From: Ignavibacteriota bacterium
GTDB taxonomy: Bacteria > Bacteroidota > Ignavibacteria > Tepidaquicellales > Tepidaquicellaceae
NCBI GenBank assembly: GCA_016218085.1
Contig: JACREY010000012.1
Coordinates: 186,001-250,000 of the forward strand
Length of the DNA stretch: 64,000 nt
Direction of reading: 5' to 3'
Positions 44,820 to 54,685 of this stretch are shown piece after piece (the stretch's first letter is position 1; the number at the start of each line of letters is the position of its first letter). The notes beneath the pieces were generated by a model, which had not been told where the DNA came from, did not search any database, and saw only the letters and a list, made by a program, of their open reading frames with translations. Position numbers and translations under genes: made by a program.

Positions 44820-46428
44820 AATTAAGTACATAAGGTATTCTATATGGCTTCTAGCTGTTTTCGCAGCAGCGTTTTCTTTCTGGGGGTATTTTAAAACAGG
44901 AGTGCTGTCGGATACATTCGGCGATGCATATACAGCAGTGAATTCCGGACTGGTTGAAAAGTTGACAAACGACCTGCAGTTTATAGATGCTAACAGGTAC
45001 AGGCCTGTATTATTCATCACCCTAAAGTCGATTGTTAGTTTCAGCAGTCTGCTTGGAATTGCTTATGATAATTTTATAATATACAAAACCGTAAATCTTC
45101 TCCTGTATCTGATTTTAGCTTTTCTCTCCGGATATTTTGTTTTAAAGATTACCGGTGATTTGATAAAATCAGTGCTGACCGAGATTTTCATTCTGCTTTA
45201 TCCTAATAACCTGCACAATCTTTTCTGGTCAGCGGCATATTTTGAAATTCTCTGTGCCGTATTCTGCATTCTGACGCTTTTGCTGGCAGTCAAGTTTATC
45301 ATGTGCAGGAGATTGAGATTTCTAGTCTATTCAAATACTTTCTTTGTGCTTGCCCTGCTTACAAAAGAAACAGCAGTCCCGCTTCCTTTTATATGCGCAG
45401 TAATTGTGTTTCTTTTTTACGGAAGAACTGTATTTGCAGGAAAAAAAATTATCTTGATTTCACAGACGGCGATTCTGACTTTGTATTTTTTTGCAAAGAC
45501 ATTATTGAGCAGGGGAATTCCTGTTATATCCGGTGAGTATTTCGGCAATGATTTTTTCGGAGTTTCCGTTCAGGTGATTTTTAAAGCATTTATTTCGCTG
45601 ATTATCCCGTTTGATTACTCTGTAATCAGGTTCAGCATAAAAGAATTTAATCCGGGTGTTACAGCATATATAATTATAATATCAATAATCTCTGTTTATT
45701 ACATCTACAGCTTTATTAAGAACGGAAAAATATCGAAGTTATTTCTCATAGTTGCGGTTTTACTATTGTCGGTATCTCCATACATTTATGCCGGTTATAT
45801 CAGGCCGCAGTTAATATTGATACCATTTACTTTCACGCTGATATCATTAATGTCATTCCTTGATTCAAAGGAAATCCTGCTGAAATATTCAGTGCTTTTA
45901 GTTCTTATTCTCTGGATTCCATCCGGATATGGTGTCCTTGACAGCTGGAAAACCGCACACAGCAAGGGAAAAGAAAGACTGGAAAGTCTGCTTAAAACGG
46001 ATTTGCCCCCAGGAAAAAAATACCTGATAATAGGAAATCCTTCGAGACTTCAACAGTCATTTATGTATGACAATATTATGTTCCCTTATAACTATTTTAA
46101 GTATCACAGTTATGTCCTTAAAGATACAATATCCGATGCAATAAGAACTGCGGCACTCGATAAAAATTCTCTCGATGCTGTTATTGACGTCAGGCAACCG
46201 GTGGATAATGAATTTGAATTAACCTGTACGGGAAAAACACAATTTTTCTACCTTGATGGAAATGAAAAATTGATAAAGGAAGAAAACGGACTGAAAAGCA
46301 AACTTTTCGAAGCGGATTATCTTGAATTCAATGATTTAGGAAAACCGGTTAAAATAAAACTGAAACTGCTGTCCGATAGTTTAATTTGTTACATTTTCAG
46401 GGGAAGCAATATTGAAAAAATGAAATGA
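44812..46428 (+). CDS. Multi-pass membrane protein, GT-C-like
   Basis: A 538-residue membrane protein with about ten helices and a soluble C-terminal domain from about 390. After helix 1 there is an acidic loop (TFGDAYTAVNSG) and a conserved-looking NRYRPVLFITLKSI. FVLALLTKETAVPLPFI resembles the motif in O-mannosyl/TPR-type GT-C membrane proteins. Use of polyprenyl-phosphate sugar made by the upstream enzyme is inferred from the overlap. The family is not certain, and transport or polymerisation roles cannot be excluded. It overlaps the next gene by four bases. Confidence 0.72.
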   Translation: MNKIKYIRYSIWLLAVFAAAFSFWGYFKTGVLSDTFGDAYTAVNSGLVEKLTNDLQFIDANRYRPVLFITLKSIVSFSSLLGIAYDNFIIYKTVNLLLYLILAFLSGYFVLKITGDLIKSVLTEIFILLYPNNLHNLFWSAAYFEILCAVFCILTLLLAVKFIMCRRLRFLVYSNTFFVLALLTKETAVPLPFICAVIVFLFYGRTVFAGKKIILISQTAILTLYFFAKTLLSRGIPVISGEYFGNDFFGVSVQVIFKAFISLIIPFDYSVIRFSIKEFNPGVTAYIIIISIISVYYIYSFIKNGKISKLFLIVAVLLLSVSPYIYAGYIRPQLILIPFTFTLISLMSFLDSKEILLKYSVLLVLILWIPSGYGVLDSWKTAHSKGKERLESLLKTDLPPGKKYLIIGNPSRLQQSFMYDNIMFPYNYFKYHSYVLKDTISDAIRTAALDKNSLDAVIDVRQPVDNEFELTCTGKTQFFYLDGNEKLIKEENGLKSKLFEADYLEFNDLGKPVKIKLKLLSDSLICYIFRGSNIEKMK

Positions 46429-47465
46429 ATATCCTTCATTTACATACGGAGCTGAATATCACCTGCGGAATATCGAAGACGATATTTCTTATTGCAAAAT
46501 ATCCGAAGGACGGCGACATGCATTATGTGCTTGCGTTCGGAGGTGATGCAGGAAAGAAATATTCGGGATCAGGAATAAATGTGGTTTTTTTAAAAAGAAG
46601 AAGAAGTTTTTTTAAAGATTTTCTTTACCTGAAAAAATTCGTTAAAAAAAATGAAATAGATATAATCCATTCCCACCACAGATACTGGGATTTTGTTGCA
46701 GACTCCGCATCCCGCTTTTTCGGAGCGAAAAGAATTACTTCCGTACAGAGCTTTGTTTACGGAAAAAAATTAATGAGTTATAAATCGCCCGTCCTGCTCG
46801 CCGCAGGGGAGTCGGTTAAAAAACATCTAGTGGATTATTTCGGGGTAAACAAGAAAAGAATAGTTGTTTTTAATAATTTTACAGACGAAAGCGAAATCAA
46901 AGCGGTAAGACAGAAGCAGGAAGTCCGCACTGAACTTGACATTCCGGATGATGCCTATGTATTCGGGTATGCAGGAAGGTTTTCAGTCAAGGAAAAAGGA
47001 ATTGATGTCCTAGCGGATGCTTTTAGAGATTTCAGCGGAAAATATTCCGGTGCAAGATTGGTAATGGCAGGAGGAGGAAGCGACATAAAAAAAATATTAA
47101 TTCCGGAAAACACTTTAATTCTCGATTCAAAGGAAAACATTTTTGATTATTATAATATATTCGATTGTTTCATTCTTCCTTCACGAGTCGATCCTTTTCC
47201 GCTTGCGTGCCTGGAAGCCGGAATGATGAAAATACCTTTTATCGGCTCGGATGTAAACGGAATACCTGAAATGATTGAAAACAATAAAGACGGGCTGCTT
47301 TTCCCGAAAGAGATCAGCCTGATGCTCTCGGAAAAAATGGAAGTATTTTATAAGGACAGAAAATTTGCAGGCGAATGCTCCCGGAGATTTTTCGATAAAG
47401 TAAAAGAAAAATATAATAGTACCAAAGCACTCGATAAACTAAACAGAATTTACAGGAATTTGTAG
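46425..47465 (+). CDS. GT4 family glycosyltransferase
   Basis: A 346-residue GT-B enzyme. The N-terminal half begins ILHLHTELNITCGISKTIFLIAKY and has IIHSHHRYWDF. The donor half has FGYAGRFSVKEKGIDVLADAF, VMAGGGSDIKK and PSRVDPFPLACLEAGMMKIPFI with the acidic pair of GT4, followed by NKDGLLFP. It acts in the cytoplasm on the lipid-linked unit. Seven bases separate it from the next gene. Confidence 0.9.
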   Translation: MNILHLHTELNITCGISKTIFLIAKYPKDGDMHYVLAFGGDAGKKYSGSGINVVFLKRRRSFFKDFLYLKKFVKKNEIDIIHSHHRYWDFVADSASRFFGAKRITSVQSFVYGKKLMSYKSPVLLAAGESVKKHLVDYFGVNKKRIVVFNNFTDESEIKAVRQKQEVRTELDIPDDAYVFGYAGRFSVKEKGIDVLADAFRDFSGKYSGARLVMAGGGSDIKKILIPENTLILDSKENIFDYYNIFDCFILPSRVDPFPLACLEAGMMKIPFIGSDVNGIPEMIENNKDGLLFPKEISLMLSEKMEVFYKDRKFAGECSRRFFDKVKEKYNSTKALDKLNRIYRNL

Positions 47466-47472
47466 GTAGCCA

Positions 47473-48981
47473 TTGAAAAAATACATTTTCATATTGCTTA
47501 TTCTTTCTGCTGCAGCGGCATTTTTTCTGCCGTTTCAGTTTCTGCTGAATTTTGCTCACGACGATTCTTTCTTTTACATAAAGACTGCAAATAATCTCTC
47601 AAAGGGATTCGGCTCGACTTTCGACGGAGTCAACATTACAAACGGATATCACCCGCTTTACTTTATATCTCTTGTCATTTTGTTTGCAGTACCGAATTTC
47701 TTAGCATCTGCATCTCCCGAATTTCTTTACAGGCTGGTGTTTCTTTATCACGAAGTACTGCTTTTGTTTTCCTTTGTTTTTCTTTTAAAATCTTTAAAAT
47801 TGGTTTTAAAGGAAAAATACGGAAGTACATTAATCCTTTTAATAATTATAATGCTTGCAGCGTTAGTATTTATCAGGGATTACGGTCTGGAAAGCCACCT
47901 TGCCTGCCTTATTATATCGTATTTCCTTTTTTTAAAAGCCAAGGAAACCGAAAACGGAAGAAGCAATCCTGTCGATAAATCAGTTTTGCTTTCTTTGCTG
48001 TTCCTGACCAGAACAGATTTTCTAATTTCCGTCATTCCCCTGGTTTTGATTGCCGACATTTTTACAGGCAAAGAAAAATTAAAGCACATAATCACATCAT
48101 TCATTTTTATTAATATTACTGCATTAATATATTATCTGACTAATTATTATTTCTTCGGTCATTTTGCAACGGTGTCCGGTATGCTTTTGAATGCGTTTCC
48201 GGTTGTGTTGCTTAAAGAAAATATCAATATTCTTATAACTGATCCGGCAAAACTTTACAACCAGTTTGCAAGAATCATTTTCTTCATGATTTCCATTATA
48301 TTGTTTACAGTATTTTATACAAGGAATAAAGCGAAAACTGAAGCTGAAAAAAAGTTTTTCGGCGTGATACTCGGTTTCGGTGCCGGCAGTTTTTTGTTCG
48401 TTCTTTACCATCTGATTTTTAATACATACAGTATTAGGGAGTGGTATATGACCGTTCCGGTATTTATTTCTTCCGTCATGGCTGCACTTATGGCCGGAGG
48501 CAGGAAAATCACCGCATATATCACCTTACTTTTATCTTTAATTGTTTTAATTTATGTGTTTACCGGGTCGAGGATTGCAAACTATAAGTATGTTTCCGGT
48601 TATGAGTACGCAAAAGCAATTGAAAAGATTGTTGGAGCGGACGAACGGGTTTACCAGGTTGATTACTGCGGTGTGACAGGATTTTTTTCGAACAGAAATA
48701 TTATAAACGGCGACGGTCTGATTAATAGTTTTGAATATTCCGGATATATGAAGAACGGGAAAATCGACGAGTATCTGAAAAAATATGATGTGAAATATTA
48801 TTCAACTTACTCGTCTGAAAGCCTGCTAAAAGATTCGGTGTACACGGATAAAACTTTTTCCGATAAAATAAACGGGAAAATCTTTATTTTTGACAAATCA
48901 TCACTCGCGCTTGAAATGCCTTTCCGATGGAGTCATATAGCATTCGGATTGGATGGGAAATGGTATCTTTTTAAATTCTGA
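47473..48981 (+). CDS. GT-C-like multi-pass membrane glycosyltransferase
   Basis: A 502-residue membrane protein with about ten helices. NFAHDDSFFYIKTANNLSKG follows helix 1 with the acidic pair D30-D31, then TNGYHPLYFISLVI, an arrangement much like that of the gene at 39424. The C-terminal 110 residues are soluble and periplasmic in orientation. A polyprenyl-phosphate-sugar-dependent transferase is the likely role. Start is TTG, the only possibility before the first helix. It overlaps the GT26 gene by 29 bases. Confidence 0.8.
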   Translation: MKKYIFILLILSAAAAFFLPFQFLLNFAHDDSFFYIKTANNLSKGFGSTFDGVNITNGYHPLYFISLVILFAVPNFLASASPEFLYRLVFLYHEVLLLFSFVFLLKSLKLVLKEKYGSTLILLIIIMLAALVFIRDYGLESHLACLIISYFLFLKAKETENGRSNPVDKSVLLSLLFLTRTDFLISVIPLVLIADIFTGKEKLKHIITSFIFINITALIYYLTNYYFFGHFATVSGMLLNAFPVVLLKENINILITDPAKLYNQFARIIFFMISIILFTVFYTRNKAKTEAEKKFFGVILGFGAGSFLFVLYHLIFNTYSIREWYMTVPVFISSVMAALMAGGRKITAYITLLLSLIVLIYVFTGSRIANYKYVSGYEYAKAIEKIVGADERVYQVDYCGVTGFFSNRNIINGDGLINSFEYSGYMKNGKIDEYLKKYDVKYYSTYSSESLLKDSVYTDKTFSDKINGKIFIFDKSSLALEMPFRWSHIAFGLDGKWYLFKF

Positions 48982-49747
48982 AAATTTATTGAACGCGACA
49001 ATAAACATATTGGGATTGGAAATATCGAATTCATCTTATGATGAAATTATAAACATTCTTTCGGAAAAAATCCGCACGAATGAAAGGTTTACTTTTCATA
49101 ATGTAAACGCGAGTATACTGCTTAAATATCTGAATAACACTGAATTCAGAAAAAGCCTGAATTCCTTTGACTGTCTTTACAGTGACGGAATTGGGATGTA
49201 TTCTGCTTCAAGATTCTTATACGGCAAAAAGGGCCTGAAACAAAGAGTAAACGGAACGGATTTGTATTACCGGATTCTCGAAAATGCAGACAATAAAAAG
49301 CTAAAATGCTTCTTTTACGGCGGCAGCGCTCAAGCTGTCGGGCTACTTCCCGGAATATTGAAAAAAAACTATCCTGGCATCACGGTAACAGGTATAATCC
49401 CAAGAAGTGATAAGACCTATGACGATACCCTGAAGCAAATCATGGATTCTTCTTCAGACATTCTTTTTGCAGGGCTTGGGACTCCTGTGCAGGAAAATTT
49501 TATTGCGCAGTATTCCGGTTCACTGAATGTCCCTGTTCAGATTGCCGTAGGAAGCGGACTGGAATTCATTTCGGGAGCAAAAAAAAGAGCCCCGGAAATT
49601 TTTCTTAAACTTGGGATTGAATGGATATACAGAATATATTTAGAGCCTTTGCGGCTGTGGAAAAGATACTTTTTTGGTATTCCTGCTTTTATATTTAAAA
49701 TTATTATTTTTAAGTTTAAATTACCTACAATTAAGGAAAATAGCTGA
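48953..49747 (+). CDS. WecG/TagA/CpsF family glycosyltransferase (GT26)
   Basis: A 264-residue GT26 enzyme. The family signature is clear: FHNVNASILLKYL, FDCLYSDGIGMYSASRFL, RVNGTDLYYRI, FYGGSAQAV, FAGLGTPVQENFI, AVGSGLEFISGAKKRAPEIF and LGIEWIYRIYLEPLRLWKRY. Members add the second sugar (ManNAc or ManNAcA) to undecaprenyl-PP-GlcNAc in ECA and teichoic acid synthesis, so it probably sets the base of the lipid-linked unit. No initiating transferase gene is in the window. The PorU-like gene starts two bases after its stop, so they share a transcript. Confidence 0.93.
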   Translation: MGNGIFLNSENLLNATINILGLEISNSSYDEIINILSEKIRTNERFTFHNVNASILLKYLNNTEFRKSLNSFDCLYSDGIGMYSASRFLYGKKGLKQRVNGTDLYYRILENADNKKLKCFFYGGSAQAVGLLPGILKKNYPGITVTGIIPRSDKTYDDTLKQIMDSSSDILFAGLGTPVQENFIAQYSGSLNVPVQIAVGSGLEFISGAKKRAPEIFLKLGIEWIYRIYLEPLRLWKRYFFGIPAFIFKIIIFKFKLPTIKENS

Positions 49748-49749
49748 AT

Positions 49750-52700
49750 ATGAGAAAATTTGTTTTCATATATCTTTTGCTTGCTTCTAACTTCTGCTTT
49801 GCGCAGAATTACAACTGGATTACTCCGAACAAAGACTATCTTAAAGTTTTTATTAACGAAGACGGATTATACAGGATAAATAAAATTGACTTTTCAAATG
49901 CCGGAGTAAACACAAGCAATATCGACCCGCGAACGGTTAAAATGTTTTATAAAGGCAGCCAGATTCCCATATATTTTGCGGGTGAAACAGACGGTGTGTT
50001 TAATGACTCTGACTATTTCGATTTCCATGCAAAAAGAAACTACGGGGGATTAACAAATACATATAAAGAACAAACCGGCCCGACCGGCAGTGTTACTGTT
50101 GTCGATTATGTTACTGATGAATATTATACGCCATATTCGGATACCAATATTTACTGGATAGGCTGGGATGGCGCATACGGACTCAGGTATGCAGATTACG
50201 GCTATACTGCGACGAACGATTTTCTTCAATCATATTTTACTGAAAGGCTGCACTTTGAAAAAGATGTTACTTACTCGATGGGCGAAACCGTTAATGATGC
50301 TAATGATTTCCGTCATTTTAATACCGAGAAAGTTTCGGGTGAAGGCTGGTACTGGAAGATGATGGAACTGCTGAATTCCGTATCGGATTCTTTTTATGTC
50401 CCGAATCTCTCCCCCGTCCCGCAAATGTGCGCACTCAAGATATTCGCTTACCCGAATTCATTTCAGTCCAGCGGACATTGCCTTGTGATTAAAATAAATT
50501 CAACAAGGCTGGACACAATTACCAGAATTAATTACAATAAATTCGATACAACTGTTTACTTCTCAAGCTCACTACTAAATTCCTCATCCGGAAATAAAAT
50601 CACAATCTCGTATACAACAAAAAATCTTCAGGGAGGATATCTGTATTTCGACTGTGCTACGCTTTTATATCCGAGAATCTTTAACCTTTCAGGAAGTATT
50701 CTCAGCTTTAAAACGGGACAGTCTGATTCTTCCGCAAAAAGATTCAGACTGAGCGGATATTCGAGCAATGAGGTGAATATATATGATATAAAAAATAATT
50801 TAAGAATTACAAATTACAATTCTTCTTCCGATACCCTCATTTTTTCGGGAAAGGGAAACGGCGAATATGAAGTTGCCAATAAATACATAACAAAGAAACC
50901 ACTGCGTCTGAAGAAAAAGCAGGTTCCGAATCTTGCATCTGCATCCAACGGAGCTGACTACCTGATCGTCTATAACAAGCTTTTCGAATCGCAGGCAGAG
51001 CAGTTAAGGTCATACCGCAGTTCTCACGATAATTTCAGAAGCATAAAAGCCGAAATCGAAGACATATACGATATTTTCAATTACGGCATCGAAAATCCCT
51101 CTGCTATCAGGAACCTCACGATGTATGCATATTCAAACTGGCAGGCACCTGCGCTGAAATATCTATGCCTTTTTGGCCGAGGCTCAATTGACCCTAAAAA
51201 GATTTACAGCAATTCGGTTTATTATCAGAATTACATACCAATATACGGCAATCCGCCTTCGGACAATTATTACGGGAATGTAATACCCGGTACATTTGTC
51301 TATTGCCCCCAGATTTCTGTCGGAAGGCTTCCTGTATATACCGCACAGGAAGCTCAGGATATTGTAAATAAAATAATTAATTATGAAACAAATGCAATTG
51401 AACCCTGGATTAAGAAATTTTCATTTATAACAGGAGGCTTTAACAGCCAGGAACAAACGCAGTTCATAGCTTCTTCCGATAACCTGATTAATTCTTATAT
51501 TCTAACGCCGCCTCTGGTTTCTTATCCGCAGAGAATTTACAGGACTGATACAACAGGACAGGTATCATACAATTTTGAAGACTCGATAAAAAATACAATC
51601 AACCGTGGAACGCTTGTCGTAAATTATATCGGGCACGCGGCTACATCTACCTGGGATAACGGTATTAAGGACCCGAATATTCTAAGCAACGGAAATAAAA
51701 ATCCTCTTGTATTCAGCATGACCTGCTTCACGGGAAAAAATGCACAGACGGATATAGACGGAAGAGGATTCGGGGAAAGGTTTGTGTATCTTCCTAATAA
51801 AGGCGCAATTGGTTTTGTCGGAACTACAGGCTGGAGCTTCTTTCCCGGTGGCGGAAATACATTAAACGGATATTTGTTTAAGAGCATAGCATACGACAGT
51901 TTAAGAAGAATCGGGGATATATTGAAGAAGGGTTCGACTTATATGAAAAATTATGATACAACTTCCTTTGCAAATAAAAACACAATCAACAGCTATAACC
52001 TCCTCGGAGACCCTGCCAGCAAACTTATACTTCCATCTTATCCTGAATTCGATATTCAACTAAGCGATTATAAGCTCACACCCGTATTTCCGTCTTTGAG
52101 GGAGCAGATTACTCTAAAGATATATCCCAAAAATCTCGGAACACGGGCAGACTCCTGCAAAATCAGGTTCCAGCTTTTGAAAAATAATGCAGTCAATAAA
52201 GTATCGGACACCGTAATCCGGAATTTTGATTTTTCTGATACGCTTACTTATTATTTTAAAATTGATTCTGCCGGGATATATAATGCTAAAATTATCCTCG
52301 ATGCAGAAAACTGGTATAACAGGGAAACCGAAACAAATAACATTCTTATTGTTCCCGTACCGCTTAAAAATATTTCCTTCGTTCCGCTGAAACCGGTTGA
52401 TAATTCCGTTGTTCCGTCTGATTCAGTAACATTTGTTGGGATAAATCCGAATATAGACCCGAAGAATTTTAACCTTAAAGTTTATATTCAGCTTGATACA
52501 AATGCAAATTTCAGCTCGCCGCTGAAGCAGACATATTTCAGGACAGTTGATTCGGGTGTAATTACAAAGTTCAGGATAAGAATTCCTGTTTCTGATACCA
52601 ACATAATATATTTCTGGCGTACAAACTCTGTTATTAACAATACAGATACATCCGGCTGGACACTTGCAAGCCGTTTTCTGTATTCTCCTTCTGTATTTTC

Positions 52701-54615
52701 GGATTCAAAACTTTCGAAAATAAATCCCGATTCAATTTGTTATATTTATAAAAAGAGTCCGTACCAGTACAGTGAGTCAGACTTAGGGAATGTAAATTTT
52801 TCGGTAGACGGATTTAAACTGAAAAACTTTACCGGTGATTTATTTGCACAGGCCTGGGGAGGAGACCCCTGGGTTGCATCTTATTTCCGCGTGAACGGAA
52901 AAGAGCTTTTCCTCCTCGACCCATCGCTTCACTGGGGCGGTCTTAATATACTGAAAGTAAGAAAAAATGACGGTGCATATGTAGAGCAAAGGCATTTCAA
53001 GTTTTCTTCCCCTTCGTCTTCTGATTCCGTGCTTAATTACCTCAATACTTTCAACAGCAATTATGTAATGATGGTTGTGAAATCATATGTTTTCGAAGGC
53101 GTTTCTGATTCCATAAGGCAGACTCTCAAAAACAGGTTCAGGGATTTCGGAAGCACAAAAATAGATTCCGTCAATCTCAGGGATTACGGAAGGTGGAGCT
53201 TTATAAGTTATCCTGCAAGCAGCGGATATAATGTCTCGGAAGTTTTCCTGGTCACGGGTAGTCCCGATGCCCCGGCAATTTCACAGATGCAGCCGCTGTT
53301 TAATTTTGACAGCGGATATATTTACCATAATCTCGGACCGGCAGCCCATTACAGGAGTTTTTCCTGGGACAGGCTAATTAATCCCAGCAGTTCTTTGTTG
53401 TTTGATGTTTTCGGAATTGATAAAGGCAGTCAGAGCAGCCTTCTTTACTCGAATATTTCTACAAACAATTATTTTTCACTCGATACATTAAAGACGTATA
53501 TTTATCCGAATATCTTACTTAAAACGAAGCTTGAGGTTGATTCGCTTGTGGGATATAATTCTCCTGTATTCAAATCGCTGAAGTTTAATTATGTACCGCC
53601 TGCCGAATTGATTTCGGATAATTACTCTTTTATAAAAAGCGACTCCGTGATGCAGGAAGGGGATACATTGAGGGTGAGTGTAAATTATTACAATGTCGGA
53701 TTTATAGGCACTTTAAGTTCGGTTAATACATGGTCGGCAAGCTCGCCTGCAGGATTGAAGGTTTTAAAAGTAGATACGCTTCATTCGTACATACCAGTGG
53801 ATGGATTAATCCGTTCTGAATTACTTATCAGTACATACGGTTTAAGAAATATTCAGAAACCCAGGGATACAGTTTATATTTACTTTGATACAAAGCTTAA
53901 ATCAGACGAAAACGAATTTTTTACATATAATAACACTGCTATCACTTCCGTAATTCTTACCGGTGATTCTCTGAAACCCATTCTGGATGTAACTTACGAC
54001 GGCGTGAAAGTTCAGACAGGCGACTATATACAGGCAAAACCGGTTATTGCCCTCAAATACCTCGACGACAGCAAGGTACAGATTCGCGATACTTCAAACA
54101 TTAAAGTTTATCTCGACACTCATTATATACCTTATTATTTAGGAAGTATAAAAAATCCTGATATCGATCTTATATATCCGTCGAACAGAAATCTGCAGGC
54201 AACAATAATATTCAAACCGTTCCTTTCTGACGGAGAGCACTATTTCATGTATGTTGCATATGATGCAGCAAATAATTATGCCGATACAGTAAGGTACCTT
54301 CTCAGCGTGAACCCGCTTATGAAAATTTTTGATTTGAATACTTATCCGAACCCGATGAAAAGCCATACCAGTTTTATTTTTAATCTTTCCGGAAGTACGG
54401 TACCGAATAAAAGCAAAATTAAGATTTATACGGTTGCAGGCAGGCTGATAAAAACAATAGATTTTACCGCAACTATCGGCTATAACCAGATTCCGTGGGA
54501 CGGCAGGGACGACGACGGGGATTACATGGCAAACGGCGTGTATCTGTATAAACTGATTATTGACGGAAATTCAGGAAAAGAAGCTTCCGTGAAAAAACTA
54601 GTAATACTGAAATAA
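49750..54615 (+). CDS. PorU-like C25 peptidase (T9SS sortase family), copy 1
   Basis: A 1621-residue protein related to PorU, the T9SS sortase. The signal peptide is 1-19 (cleavage near CFAQ). The N-terminal region 20-105 (YLKVFINEDGLYRINKIDF, DPRTVKMFYKGSQIPIYFAG, DGVFNDSDYFDFHA) matches the PorU start. The gingipain-type C25 domain is about 400-780 with catalytic H629 (NYIGHAATSTWDNG) and C659 (FSMTCFTGKN). Ig-like and beta-rich segments follow, then a C-terminal domain with YPNPMKSHTSFIFN and WDGRDDDGDYMANG (FlgD-like). PorU of P. gingivalis is about 1160 residues; this one is much longer. PorU removes cargo sorting domains and links cargo to A-LPS. It directly follows GT26. Confidence 0.88.
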   Translation: MRKFVFIYLLLASNFCFAQNYNWITPNKDYLKVFINEDGLYRINKIDFSNAGVNTSNIDPRTVKMFYKGSQIPIYFAGETDGVFNDSDYFDFHAKRNYGGLTNTYKEQTGPTGSVTVVDYVTDEYYTPYSDTNIYWIGWDGAYGLRYADYGYTATNDFLQSYFTERLHFEKDVTYSMGETVNDANDFRHFNTEKVSGEGWYWKMMELLNSVSDSFYVPNLSPVPQMCALKIFAYPNSFQSSGHCLVIKINSTRLDTITRINYNKFDTTVYFSSSLLNSSSGNKITISYTTKNLQGGYLYFDCATLLYPRIFNLSGSILSFKTGQSDSSAKRFRLSGYSSNEVNIYDIKNNLRITNYNSSSDTLIFSGKGNGEYEVANKYITKKPLRLKKKQVPNLASASNGADYLIVYNKLFESQAEQLRSYRSSHDNFRSIKAEIEDIYDIFNYGIENPSAIRNLTMYAYSNWQAPALKYLCLFGRGSIDPKKIYSNSVYYQNYIPIYGNPPSDNYYGNVIPGTFVYCPQISVGRLPVYTAQEAQDIVNKIINYETNAIEPWIKKFSFITGGFNSQEQTQFIASSDNLINSYILTPPLVSYPQRIYRTDTTGQVSYNFEDSIKNTINRGTLVVNYIGHAATSTWDNGIKDPNILSNGNKNPLVFSMTCFTGKNAQTDIDGRGFGERFVYLPNKGAIGFVGTTGWSFFPGGGNTLNGYLFKSIAYDSLRRIGDILKKGSTYMKNYDTTSFANKNTINSYNLLGDPASKLILPSYPEFDIQLSDYKLTPVFPSLREQITLKIYPKNLGTRADSCKIRFQLLKNNAVNKVSDTVIRNFDFSDTLTYYFKIDSAGIYNAKIILDAENWYNRETETNNILIVPVPLKNISFVPLKPVDNSVVPSDSVTFVGINPNIDPKNFNLKVYIQLDTNANFSSPLKQTYFRTVDSGVITKFRIRIPVSDTNIIYFWRTNSVINNTDTSGWTLASRFLYSPSVFSDSKLSKINPDSICYIYKKSPYQYSESDLGNVNFSVDGFKLKNFTGDLFAQAWGGDPWVASYFRVNGKELFLLDPSLHWGGLNILKVRKNDGAYVEQRHFKFSSPSSSDSVLNYLNTFNSNYVMMVVKSYVFEGVSDSIRQTLKNRFRDFGSTKIDSVNLRDYGRWSFISYPASSGYNVSEVFLVTGSPDAPAISQMQPLFNFDSGYIYHNLGPAAHYRSFSWDRLINPSSSLLFDVFGIDKGSQSSLLYSNISTNNYFSLDTLKTYIYPNILLKTKLEVDSLVGYNSPVFKSLKFNYVPPAELISDNYSFIKSDSVMQEGDTLRVSVNYYNVGFIGTLSSVNTWSASSPAGLKVLKVDTLHSYIPVDGLIRSELLISTYGLRNIQKPRDTVYIYFDTKLKSDENEFFTYNNTAITSVILTGDSLKPILDVTYDGVKVQTGDYIQAKPVIALKYLDDSKVQIRDTSNIKVYLDTHYIPYYLGSIKNPDIDLIYPSNRNLQATIIFKPFLSDGEHYFMYVAYDAANNYADTVRYLLSVNPLMKIFDLNTYPNPMKSHTSFIFNLSGSTVPNKSKIKIYTVAGRLIKTIDFTATIGYNQIPWDGRDDDGDYMANGVYLYKLIIDGNSGKEASVKKLVILK

Positions 54616-54685
54616 ATCGGATTACGGAGCATTTTATACCGAATCTTGATATATTAATAAACAGTTTTATCAATTATATTTGATA

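Noticed and set aside
54680-54685. TTG start for the second PorU-like gene (and TTG at 59685 for the next gene)
   Set aside because: An ATG two codons later in each case begins a normal Lys-start signal peptide and is the simpler start.
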